Positions 23,888 to 33,550 of a stretch of 64,000 nt of DNA are shown here, piece after piece; the first letter of the stretch is position 1, and the number at the start of each line of letters is the position of its first letter. The notes below the pieces were generated by a model that saw only the letters and a program-made list of their open reading frames with translations, was not told where the DNA came from and searched no databases. This DNA comes from Dioscorea cayenensis subsp. rotundata (taxonomy: Eukaryota; Streptophyta; Magnoliopsida; Dioscoreales; Dioscoreaceae), in the NCBI RefSeq assembly GCF_009730915.1, contig NC_052481.1, positions 2,604,001 through 2,668,000 on the forward strand, given 5' to 3'. A program made the position numbers and the translations under genes.

Positions 23888-26153
23888 TTCAATATGGATC
23901 AGGAACTTTGTTTGTTGGCAACTTATGATTGTCATGAATTCATTTGAAGTAAATTTCTGGTTCCTACGCAAACCAAAACTGTGATTCATTTGCTTTTTCA
24001 ATAAACATCTATAATTGCATGGCAATCTACTAAAATAAAAGTTGACAACACCATTCCAATGCATAAATGATGTCAAACAAGAGCACACTGATTGAATAAC
24101 ATAGAAAACGTGGAACTGAAAGAATAGTTTATTACCTCTGGTGTGCAAGTGTTTGAAGGCTCTACACTGAGAGTCTTCTCCAGCATTACACTAGCAAAAC
24201 CAGGCGGAACAAGTGGCCTTGATGGAGGGACATGTATAAGAGAAGACCTTGAAGAATCAATTTGGGAATTTGATGGTGGTGCAGAGACCTCCAGCATGTT
24301 TTCATTCTGTTTGCTTTTGTGCTCTTCTGAAGTCTCCAACAATGCAATAAGATCAACATCACCAAGGTTTTCTTTATGGTTATCTGGAGTCTGTTTATGC
24401 TTCTCTTTGAGTGCCTTTTGTTGTTCTTTCCTCATCAACTCAAAAGATTCTGAATATATAATGAAGCATAGACCACTATTTCATAAGCATCTGACAGTTG
24501 ATTTTGCAATATAGAAGGCACCAATAACATAGCTCACCATCACACTTGGGAAAAGAGTGAGTGATAAAAAAGATTACCTCTTCTCCTCTTTTCCTCTTCT
24601 GCTCTGTCCTGAGTAGAAAATTCAGAAGAGCCAAATGTTTCATCATTAACTGAATCAGTATGCTCTCTCCTTGAATGAGGTACAGCCTGGAGAAAACAAA
24701 TAAAACAATGACAATTTATGAACATGAATTAATATATATGATAGGAGAATAGGGAAAAAAAAGTAAAAGAGTAAAATGCCGAGAATCTTATCAAGTAAGG
24801 ATTCCGTTTCCTTAAAAGATTGAGTTAAAAATAAGAATGAGGTACAGCCTAGAGAAAGCAAACAAAACAGAGCAAATCATGAATGCAATTTCAAATATAT
24901 GATAGGAGAATAGGGGGAAAAAAGATTAGTAAAATGCTGAGAATCACATCCAGTAAGAACACAAGTTTCCTTAAACAATTGATCCAAAAACAGCAAGGAA
25001 AGTTCAAATTCAGATATTCAGTACGATGTAAAAGAATGTCAATTAACAAGTGAACCTTATATGGTCGTGGTGGCTGATAAGGTTCTGTGCTTCGACTAAG
25101 CTGATAATGCCCATTACCTCGACCTTTTGGTGCTGAGGCTCCAGTATATCCCGGAGGTCTTGGAAATGCTCCGCTTCCTAAAAGTCCATCATGTTCTTGA
25201 TGTTGCCAGAAACGACGTGCCTGGTTGCCAAAACGTCTACCGGATTCTGCATTGCTTGAGTAAGTGATTGGAATGATGGAGGGAGAACTATAATTGCAAT
25301 TACTAATATGACTCAAAAAGAAAGTTCACAATGGAAGGCCAACACCAAGCATGAAGCTGTGTGCTAACAAGAATGTGAATAAGCAAGCAAACTGGGCAAG
25401 TACCACTATACTTTTGTTTGAAAAATAGCAACTCAGAAGTAGATAAAAACTTTAAATTCAATCACATCATGACTTCCAAAATCTTATGCAAACCCTGGAA
25501 TGAGAGCACTTCCAGCACTGGCTAAATGTCTAACCTCCGAAAGCTAATCCTCCAACGATATCTTTTTTAAAATAATAATATTAACTGACCTTGCATGGAA
25601 CTTTCACGTTCAGACTGTAGGTCTCCATCTCTGTCGCTTGATCCAGAGGAACGGGTATCCCACCTCCCCGAGCCTCCACGTGGGTAACTACTTGAACTGT
25701 CGAATCTACTTGGAAGCGAACCATAGTCACCCCTCTTCGAGCTGTATGAGGGCAAACCTCCTATACCCCTCTCACACACATTACTGAAGAGAGTCTCAAA
25801 TTCACTGCACCAACAAACACTCTCAAACTTCACCAAATGAAGGCAGCGCCATAGTTAAAGACAACGGCAACATAAACATAAAATCCAATCTTTACCTTAC
25901 AAATGATTCATCAAGACCACCAGGCAGTTTCTTGCACGCATCTAGATCGCCAAAAGAGAGCAGAAACTCTCTCGTATACCTCAAACTCGGCCTAAATCAC
26001 ATGAAGAAATGAATCAACAAAGCACTTCAAACAAATATCTCAATTAACAACGAAATCAAACAAACTTCTCAAACGAGCTTACTTCCGAGGCAGGCGTTCA
26101 GTTTCAATCGAGGATTCCAGCGATTGTTTCTCACCCTCATCCTCCAAACTCAT
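20100..26153 (-). CDS. CBE1: CBE1-like plant eIF4E-binding protein, eleven exons
   Basis: Exons on the minus strand are 26153-26083, 25991-25896, 25804-25590, 25246-25056, 24686-24578, 24449-24136, 23752-23671, 23577-23357, 22206-22122, 22047-20485 and 20260-20100. They total 3108 bp (1035 aa) and all phases close. YTREFLL at residues 29-35 fits the eIF4E-binding consensus YxxxxL(hydrophobic). Further on are low-complexity Ser/Gly/Arg text, a charged helix (EEEKRRRESFELMRKEQQKA), FAHWFF (454-459) like the 'RWF' motif of the eIF4E-transporter family, and Met/Pro/His-rich text (PMPMPMPGNLP). The family resembles Arabidopsis At4g01290 (CBE1), reported to bind eIF4E at the mRNA cap. A role in cap-dependent translation or mRNP control is inferred from homology. 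The start is the only ATG upstream of the YTREFLL exon in frame. Confidence 0.85.
22278..22598 (-). pseudogene. Possible LINE reverse-transcriptase C-terminal remnant in an intron
   Basis: An open minus-strand frame in intron 8 of the CBE1-like gene contains VEGRRRGKGGPEKCLVEALH, then NDMVELGLSS and DRAIWK. This spacing resembles the conserved tail of plant non-LTR retrotransposon polyproteins (RGRPKKTW..V...DM..L.L....DR..W). No catalytic reverse-transcriptase motif (YxDD) is nearby, so it would be a truncated fragment, in the same orientation as the host gene. Assignment rests on pattern memory only. Confidence 0.5.
23856..23884. repeat. A29 homopolymer (T29 on the gene strand) in an intron of the CBE1-like gene
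   Basis: A single-base run of 29 A lies between exons 7 and 6 (gene order). It could be a retroposon tail, but no matching body or target duplication was identified. Confidence 0.9.
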
Positions 26154-26713
26154 CCCCAAAGATTCAAACACAAGAAAAACACCGAAGCCCTAACGTCTCG
26201 CCAAGAACAACCCGGAAATCCAAACCCGCTATTCCTAAAACAATCATTAAATCATCACAGCATAAATTCCAACATCTCAAGCAACTAATTGAATCAAAAT
26301 CAAATAATCCCAACAAAAAATATGATTTCTGGATGCGAAATCAAAAAAAACATCAAGATTTTATCTGAAAACCCTGAAAAGAGATGAAAGATCACCTGAA
26401 TCGAAGCAGAGAAAGCGATTTAGGGTTGAAGGAGGAGAGGAATCAAGGCCTCAAGATGGAGATGGGGTTCTCGGGTATCAAGAAAGGGAGAGATGGCGGG
26501 GGGGAGTTGGGGGTCCTTGGAGTTGCGGATGTACCAAAATTGGAAAATTGTGAGAATTTCCAGGGTTTTAATCGGATAAAGTTAGCTTTAGCTTTGGGCA
26601 CGAGTTTTCTAGTTATTGTTTCATTTTTTTTTTTCGGTTTTTTCAGGTGAGGGGATTTTTTTTTACGGTTATACCCCTGGTTTTTTTTAGTAATTTGTTT
26701 ATAATACGTATAG

Positions 26714-27026
26714 ATATCAAAATGGTCTCTCTATTTTTCGTTTTTCGTCTTTTTAATCTTTCTAATATAAAATCCGCCCTTTGGTTTTTTTATTTGCACA
26801 TTTTCGTCCTTTAGTTATAAAATACGCCCTTTTGGTCATCATATTTACACATTTTCATCTTTTTTGGTCCTTTTAATTCATCAACTGGATTGACTAAAAA
26901 GGCAGATCCGTCAATTAGAGGGACCAAAAAGACAAAAATGTAAAAATACGAGGACCAAAAAGATGAATTTTATATTAGAGGGACTAAAAGGACGGAAAAC
27001 ACAAAATAGAGGGACCATTTTGATAT
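26714..27026. mobile_element. Foldback MITE, 'ggtccctctatttt' family, copy 1
   Basis: The ends are atatcaaaatgg and ccattttgatat, and the arms are nearly complete inverted copies of about 150 bp, so the transcript would fold into one long hairpin. Shared internal words include aaatccgccc, tttggtcctcatatttacac and atcaactgg near the centre. No coding capacity is present. It is nearly identical to the element at 27384-27699. Confidence 0.75.
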
Positions 27027-27383
27027 TTTGACCTTTATAATATAGAAATAAAATCATATATATTTTTTATATTTATATATAGTTTTATTAAAAAATTATA
27101 TTTATGTATATAATTTATGCGAGTGATTAGAGAAAAATATATGTTTTTTCCAATATCTTTTGTTGAATTGATAATAACCACGTGAAATATTTGTGTTTGA
27201 TGAAGAGGCAGATTTAAATCTCAACTTAATTTAAGCAGAGTAAAACCACAAATGTGTAAAGGTATTAATAGCACATCAGTGTCACCATTGATGTGGCTTG
27301 GTCCACTTTGTCATATTCTCCCTTCGTTTCTTTTTACTTATCACATTTATCTAATTCACATCGATTAAAAAAAATTGGTATAA

Positions 27384-27699
27384 ATATCAAAATGATCCCT
27401 CTATTTTTCGTTTTCCGCCCTTTTAGTTCCTATAATATAAAATCCGCCCTTTTGGTCCTTGTATTTGCACATTTTCGTCCTTTAGTTATAAAATCCGCCA
27501 TTTTGGTCCTCATATTTACATATTTTCATCTTTTTTGGTCCCTTTAATTCATCAACTGGAAGGATCAAAATGGCAGATCCGTCAATTAGAGGGGCCAAAA
27601 AGACAAAAAAAATATGAAAATACGAGGACCAAAAAGGCGGATTTTATATTAGAGGGACTAAAAAGGCGAAAAACACAAAATAGAGGACCATTTTGATAT
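27384..27699. mobile_element. Foldback MITE, 'ggtccctctatttt' family, copy 2
   Basis: It has the same ends (atatcaaaatg / ccattttgatat) and internal text as copy 1, in the same orientation and of nearly equal length (316 versus 313 bp). The pair is separated by 357 bp of unrelated AT-rich sequence. Confidence 0.75.
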
Positions 27700-28572
27700 T
27701 TTGACCAAAAAAGTTTGTTGAAGTTAGTTGGTTGCTTATATTTTATAAAAAATTTCATTACTTTCCAAAACTACCCATATTTAAAACTCCAGGAGTATAT
27801 GATTTAATGCTTAGTTGATTATGATTTATTGGAAATTATATAAGTATATTAAATTAAAGGGTAAATTTGGGAAAAAAATATTTAATGCTGCACAAAATTT
27901 TTAATTTGACAAGTAAAAAAAGACAAAAAAGAGCTAAAAAATATGACAAATAAAAAAGAATAGAGAGAATATATATATACACAATACGTCATCTATAAAC
28001 ATTCACATAAATAAAAAAAAGTTAGAGAAAAAAATGAGTGTATCATTAATTTAACAAATAAATATATTTGATCAATGGCGCCAAATTTCTGTTAAGTAAA
28101 GTGTTTGTGCCTTTATTAACAAGAAGGGTTCAAATCTTAAATGAGAGCATAAGTGGATTGAGGTGTTAATTATCTTTACACATTAGTGGTTTGTTAAGTT
28201 CCTTAGAAAATTATTATAATTTTTTTATAAAATTTAGATTGTCAACTAACTTTCATCTATGTGAATTACGTAAAATATAAACACACATCAATATAAGTAA
28301 AAAATAATCAATGAAAACTATATATAAACACACATCAATATATAATTTATTTTAAAACTTAAAATCCATGATATTTTATTTTATTTTTAAAACTTAAGAA
28401 CTCATGATGCAGAAACTAATGCACAAATTTCATTTGTTACGCAGCTAGTTTTTGGACCTTCTTTTCTTGTTTTTATTTTTTTATGCGAAGAGTCATGGTT
28501 CAGTCATCATGTTCACTACTTCAAAGGTATTCTACTTATAGAATTTTCACAAGGGACTCTGAGAAAGCAATT

Positions 28573-28859
28573 GCTTGTTTGGATTAGTTTTTGGAAAATC
28601 CATAAGTGCATTTTTATAATTTAAGCATTTCTGGATTCAAAAAAAATTATTTGTATTGGCTTTTCTACAAAAGCAGAAGCTTCTGAAAAAAAACTGTTCT
28701 TTAGTTTTTTTTTTACAACTTCCGCTTCTACAGAAAAGCTAATCCAAACACAAAATAAAAAAGTACTTAACTTACTCTTGAGAAACAATTTTTTCCAGAA
28801 GCACTTCTAATAAAAATAAAAAAAAAATATTTTTTTGAGAAGCTAATCCAAACAAGACC
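28573..28859. mobile_element. hAT-like MITE, copy 1
   Basis: The ends read gcttgtttggattag and ctaatccaaacaagac. Arms contain inverted copies of agaagc/gcttct, aaaactgtt and acttcc-type text around a T-rich centre. The 'ttgtttggattagc' terminus is a common plant non-autonomous hAT-type end. The target duplication is not certain. No coding frame is present. Confidence 0.6.
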
Positions 28860-28940
28860 TAAATTATAATATAAGAAATCCAACTTGAAATCTCTCGTTT
28901 GTAACCACAAATAGTTATTGTGGGCTCCAAGGTTACATTG

Positions 28941-29276
28941 GGCCTTGTTTGGATTAGCTTATCAAAAAAGTGTTTTTTTTAGTTTAGTAGAAGTGCTTCT
29001 GAAAAAAAGTGATTTTCCCGAGTAAGTTAAGCACTTTTTGTATTTTCAGTTTGAATTAGTTTTTATATAAAAGTAGAAGCTGTAAAAATAAGCTAAAAAC
29101 AGTTTTTTTTGGTAAGCCGGTCATAACTAGTTTTTGAAAAAAAAAACTGTTTTTCAGTTTTTTTTTTACAGAGCTTCTGCTTTTTCAGAAAAGCCAATAC
29201 AAACAATATTTTTAGAATCTAGAAATGCTTAAATTATAAAAAAAACACTGGATTTTTCAAAAATCAATACAAACAA
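28941..29276. mobile_element. hAT-like MITE, copy 2, opposite orientation
   Basis: It starts ggccttgtttggattagc and ends with ccaatacaaacaa-type text repeated twice (about 29196-29208 and 29264-29276). Its right part, read in reverse complement, aligns with the left part of copy 1 (tctagaaatgcttaaattat against ataatttaagcatttctgga). A third terminus-like motif at its right end suggests internal duplication. Confidence 0.55.
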
Positions 29277-29287
29277 TATTTTTATAA

Positions 29288-29782
29288 GGGAAAAGTACAA
29301 AAAAAAAACCCATGTGGTTTCAGAGTTTTCTGAAAATAAGGAATGAGGAATTTTTTTCGATTCTATGATATGTGGTTTTCCCGGGATTTGCAAAAAGGGA
29401 AAAACCGTTAATGGCGTTAACTTTTCAAGTTTTAGCGAGGGCAAAATTGTCTATTTATGTAAAAATCATCTATGTGGGCTTAAAAAAACAAGATTTTTTT
29501 CAACATGATTTTTGTTTGTTTTTGGAATTTAAGTTTTTTTTTCTTGTTTAGTGAAATTTTGGAAGAGAAATAAATTTAAATATATTTTTTTATGTCATAT
29601 AAGTTGATTTTTTTAAATAAAATGACGATTTTGCCTTGTGAAGTTAACATCGTTAATCGCTGATAATCGGTTTTTCCCTTTTGCAAATCTGAGAAACTAC
29701 ATATCATAGAATCGAAAAATCGCTCATTCTTTATTTTGCAAAACTCGAAAATCACATGGGTTTTTTTTTTTTTACTTTTCCC
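29288..29782. mobile_element. MULE-type MITE with perfect 9-bp target duplication
   Basis: The element begins gggaaaagtac and ends with the inverted copy acttttccc. It is flanked on both sides by tttttataa (29279-29287 and 29783-29791). The arms are long: aacccatgtgg, tcgattctatgatatgt and tgcaaaaagggaaaaaccg all recur in inverted form. The 9-bp target duplication supports a Mutator-superfamily origin. It was inserted next to or into the end of the hAT-like element, so it is younger than that element. It ends 189 bp upstream of the RPL5 start codon. Confidence 0.8.
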
Positions 29783-29785
29783 TTT

Positions 29786-29875
29786 TTATAATCCAAAAAT
29801 GCTTAAGTTATAAATCCATAGTAATATTTTAGAATCCAGAAATGCTTTAAGTTATAAATCCATAGTAATATTTTA
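29786..29875. repeat. Two-copy tandem duplication (about 44 bp) upstream of RPL5
   Basis: The block atccaaaaatgcttaagtta / taaatccatagtaatatttta is followed at once by a near-identical copy (gaatccagaaatgctttaag...). It lies about 95-185 bp before the RPL5 ATG, in the core promoter or leader. Confidence 0.75.
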
Positions 29876-29970
29876 ATGGGACCCACATATTTGTCTCTCT
29901 AAGCCCTCCATTCAAAATCGAAGAAGCCCAAGCCTCATCGTTGCTCTTATCCAGAGAGCTCTTCTTCTCC

Positions 29971-32107
29971 ATGGCCAACACCTCGCCGGCGTTCTCCCTC
30001 TCTCCGCTTCCCCTCAGCCTCTCGCCTCCCCCAACGCGCTGCTCCCCCACTCTACTCCCTCTCCGCACCATTCGCGTCTCGCCGGTGCTCGTCGCTGCGC
30101 CGACGACGTCCACGACCGGCGTGGTTCTCGTCGATCGATCCGATGCCGAGAAAGTGAATCGTTTGAAGTCAGTGTTTCTCGAAAAGGTCATCCCCATTCT
30201 TAAAGAGGAGTTCTCTTATATGAACATCCATGAGGTATGGTGATTTCTCCATTTTCTCGATGATTTTTCTTTGTTTTATTGGATTTTTTTTTTTATCAGG
30301 TGCCCAAGATCGAGAAGGTGGTGGTGAATTGTGGGATGGGAGATGCGGAGCAGAATTCCAAGGGTTTGGAGGCGGCGATAAAGGACCTTGCCGTCATAAC
30401 TGGGCAGAGACCCGTCAAGACAAGGGCCAAGAATTCCATCGCGGCCTTCAAGCTCCGGGAGGGCACCACTGTTGGCATAGCTGTTACCCTTCGTGGCAAT
30501 GTGAGCACCTCCTGTATCACTTTGGCTTTAATTTCACTAGTATCGGCATGTTTTGGGCTATTGCATTCCAGTTCTGTTTTAAAATGAAGATTTTTATTGT
30601 TATTGATATCAATATTTTGTGAAATGATGCTATTCACATACTTATACTTAAATATATTCAACACAACTGAAATAACCTGCGACATTGACTTGATTTGTGA
30701 AAGGAGTGATGCGAAGGTCATGCTGACATGTTCATGTATTGATATGTCTCATTTTTGGAATCCATGGCATGCCTGCAAGTCTTAAATTGACAATATGTAT
30801 TATGAGTTATTCTCTAGCAGTCCTTGCTCTTTTAAAAATAAATTTACTTGCAGAAGTGAGCTTGGCCATATGGAGTGATGTGAGAGACATGCCAATGTGT
30901 TCATGTGTTGATGACTCGATATGTCTCATTTTTTGGAATGCATGCCTTACTTGCAAGTCTGAAATTGACAAATTATTATGAATTACTCTCTGGCAGTCCT
31001 TGCTCTTTTAAAATAATTATACTTGCAGAAGTGAGCTTGGCCAGATGGAGGGTTGGTCACAAGATTGTGCACGTTTAACTTTGCCCATAACCATGGTTCT
31101 TTTTTCTCTGGTGTTAAACAAATTCAATTTGTGGTGACCCTAATTTCCTCTCTTTTCCATTTTGAGATATGAGGTAGTGTTACTTATAATGAATCTTGTC
31201 TTAACTACCATCTCCATCTTACCTGTTTGGTTTCATCACTATCTACTCTTTAGTCCTTATGTGTTGCATCGTTGTTATTTTTCACATTCCCAATTACCCT
31301 GTTTGGTGACCTTCTGTGGTCCTTTATCAATTTTTACCATTAATGTTTTAGACAAACAATAGAAAAATAAAATTCTAAACCCTTTCCTGATCATCTGCTT
31401 AAAAAAAAAAAAAAGAAATCAAAATTGCATTATGCTAAAGTTTTAGCTTCTTTAATTGATACTCTTTCTTTGAATGTGGTTGGATGGGTTTAACTATACA
31501 TGTGAGGTAGTTTTGTTTTAAGTGATTACCATGGTGAGTATACATTCACTGTCAATATCTGGGCATAAGATTTTGAATGAATGATTTCAGTAAACCTACA
31601 TATCCAATCATGGCAGCAGCTTCACCAAAAATTTTAATTGTCTTCATGTGCAAATGCCTTATTTGCTGTCAACATCTTTTTATTGGAGCTAGTTATACCT
31701 CACTTTTTGTTCAGGGACTTGTTTCTCAAGTTTGACTCTTATAATATTTCTTGTTTTTGGTTTCATGTTAGGTTATGTACTCATTCCTTGATCGATTGAT
31801 AAACTTGGGGCTTCCCAGAACCAGGGATTTTCAAGGTCTTAACCCAAACAGTTTTGATGGGCATGGAAATTATAGCATTGGCATGCGTGATCAGAGTGTA
31901 TTCCCTGAAATCAGGTACGAGGCAATTGGTAAACAGAGAGGAATGGATGTCTGCATAACTACCACAGCAAAAACAGACAAAGAAGCTCAGAGATTGCTTT
32001 CTCTCTTGGGGATGCCATTTAGAGAGGGTGGTGGCCCGACCGTGCTTATTCGCAGGAAGAAACGAAAGGCTGCTCACTTCGACCAAAAGGGTAAAGGTAG
32101 AAGGTAA
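29971..32107 (+). CDS. RPL5: Chloroplast 50S ribosomal protein L5 (uL5c)
   Basis: Exons 29971-30234, 30300-30500 and 31772-32107 give 266 aa. The first about 50 residues are Ser/Pro/Thr-rich with few acids, as in a chloroplast transit peptide. The mature part matches bacterial-type L5: [78 protein letters not shown] and [13 protein letters not shown]. uL5 binds 5S rRNA in the central protuberance of the large subunit; the plastid protein would do this in chloroplast ribosomes. The C-terminus is basic (RRKKRKAAH...GKGRR). The ATG at 29971 begins MANTS; the frame is open further upstream to 29941 but has no ATG there. Exon 1 is much more GC-rich than the rest. Confidence 0.95.
30703..31047. repeat. 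Two-copy tandem duplication in RPL5 intron 2 (about 170-bp unit)
   Basis: Copies start near 30703 and 30873 and share ggagtgatg, atgttcatgt, gatatgtctcattttt, tgcaagtct, cagtccttgctcttttaaaa and acttgcagaagtgagcttgg. Each carries a decoy acceptor (cttgcag). They differ by scattered substitutions and short indels. Confidence 0.8.
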
Positions 32108-32885
32108 GTTTAAGGTGCACCTTTCGCTTCAGGTAGTGCTACTACCTCTGACTCCTTTGATTCTGTGCACTATTTCATTTTTTTGGCAAGCTGAGAAGTG
32201 ATTCCTTCTGTGAAACCAGTTTAAGTGTCTTTGCTGTTGTATGTTCTGATTTATCTAGACATTATTATCCTTTTGGTTCATCAAATTATATGGCTGACCT
32301 TGGATCATGTTGGTGCAACTGTATGCCCTTTGCCTTTTATTTTCTTTATTTGTAGCACTAAAAATTACTCCAAAGTCAACCGTGCATAGGCAACAAAATC
32401 CCGATGCAGACTGCTTCTGTTGATTGCTTGTTTTTTCTCAAAGTTCTGTAATCAATTCAAAAGATTGGCTAAATTGTCCACCTTAGCTTGATCATGTTAA
32501 ACACTATGATATTTTGTAAATATTATACCTGTCCATCATGCAGAAACAAAAGGATGGATGCCTTGTTATGGTACTTGTTGAAACATTTGTATGGACTCGT
32601 TTTAAGTTAATTCAGGAATCTTTATCATACATTCCTGACAACGTGACAGTCATTACCGCCCAATTTTGGATTATCTCACTATTTACAGTTCAAGCTTTTA
32701 CCGAATGGTTTTAGAACTGCCTTAAATGGTCATACCTGTCTGTTTCTTGTTGATTAATACATCTAGATGTGTTCAGAGGATCGCTATTGCAATTTTCATA
32801 TTAGATTCTCAGACTTAATTGCTTGCAGATCAGTAGATCACTAGTTCTGCAATTTTTTCTGGTTATCCACTAAAAAATGTAAATT

Positions 32886-33550
32886 GTTTATGAAGAATAG
32901 TCAACCATATTCTTGCTTTTATGATGATCTACCAACAAGAATTTATTGTTTAGCTATGTGATCTGAACTGTAGAATAAGATTCACCATTTAACTGATCTA
33001 CAATTTTTCGTGGCTCTTTATGAGAAGAAGGTAATTTGTGATTGACGAGTAAACCTCGTACTTTTATGGTTTGGTCTACCAACAGGAATTTATTGTTTAG
33101 CCTTTTGACCTGTATCGTTGGAGATTATCAATTCACTAGATTTACAATTTTTGTTCATTCATGAATAAGAAATTAAGGTACTTTGTTTATGAAGACTATT
33201 CCGTATTCACACATGCATGATGATTTACCAACAAAAATTTGTTGTTTAGTTATGTGATCTAAAATGTAGAATAAGATTTACCATTGAACAGGTCTACAAT
33301 TTTTTTGTGGCTATTTATGAAAAGAAGGTAATTTGTGATTGACTAGTAAACCTCGTATTCCCGCTTTTATGATATGGTCTACCAACAGGAATTCATTGTT
33401 TAGCTTTGTGATCTGTATTGTTGGAGATTATCAATTCACTAGGTTTACAATTTTTGTTTATTAATGAATAAGACAGTACTTTGTTTATGAAGACTATAGC
33501 ACATTCCACATGCCTGATGGTTTACCAACAAGAATCTATTGTTTAGTTTT
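32886..33550. repeat. Tandem array, unit about 300 bp, 2.2 copies
   Basis: Copies begin at 32886, 33186 and 33484 (partial), each with tttatgaaga.ta. Shared text includes taccaacaagaatttattgt, gtagaataagatt, gaaggtaatttgtgattgac, agtaaacctcgta and ggagattatcaattcactag. Within each unit, two related halves repeat taccaaca(a/g)(g/a)aattt.ttgtttag, so the unit is itself an older dimer of about 150 bp. Confidence 0.85.

Larger units (their letters stand above)
26154..29970. other. Divergent intergenic region filled with inverted-repeat transposons
   Basis: This is the shared upstream region of the CBE1-like gene (-) and chloroplast RPL5 (+). The first about 500 bp is presumably CBE1 5'UTR and promoter; the overlapping ORF at 26384-26650 lacks a domain. 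Beyond it are two foldback MITEs of one family (26714, 27384), two hAT-like MITEs (28573, 28941), a 495-bp MULE-type MITE (29288) and a short tandem duplication (about 29786-29875). The RPL5 leader begins just after these elements. Confidence 0.65.

Noticed and set aside
26384-26650. 88-aa plus-strand ORF with a hydrophobic C-terminus upstream of the CBE1-like gene
   Set aside because: It overlaps the leader of the minus-strand gene, is rich in Gly/Arg from a purine-rich leader, and has no recognisable domain.
28573-29276. The two hAT-like MITEs as one large palindromic element
   Set aside because: Each has its own pair of ttgtttgg-type ends, and about 80 bp of unrelated sequence lies between them, so two insertions in opposite orientation fit better.
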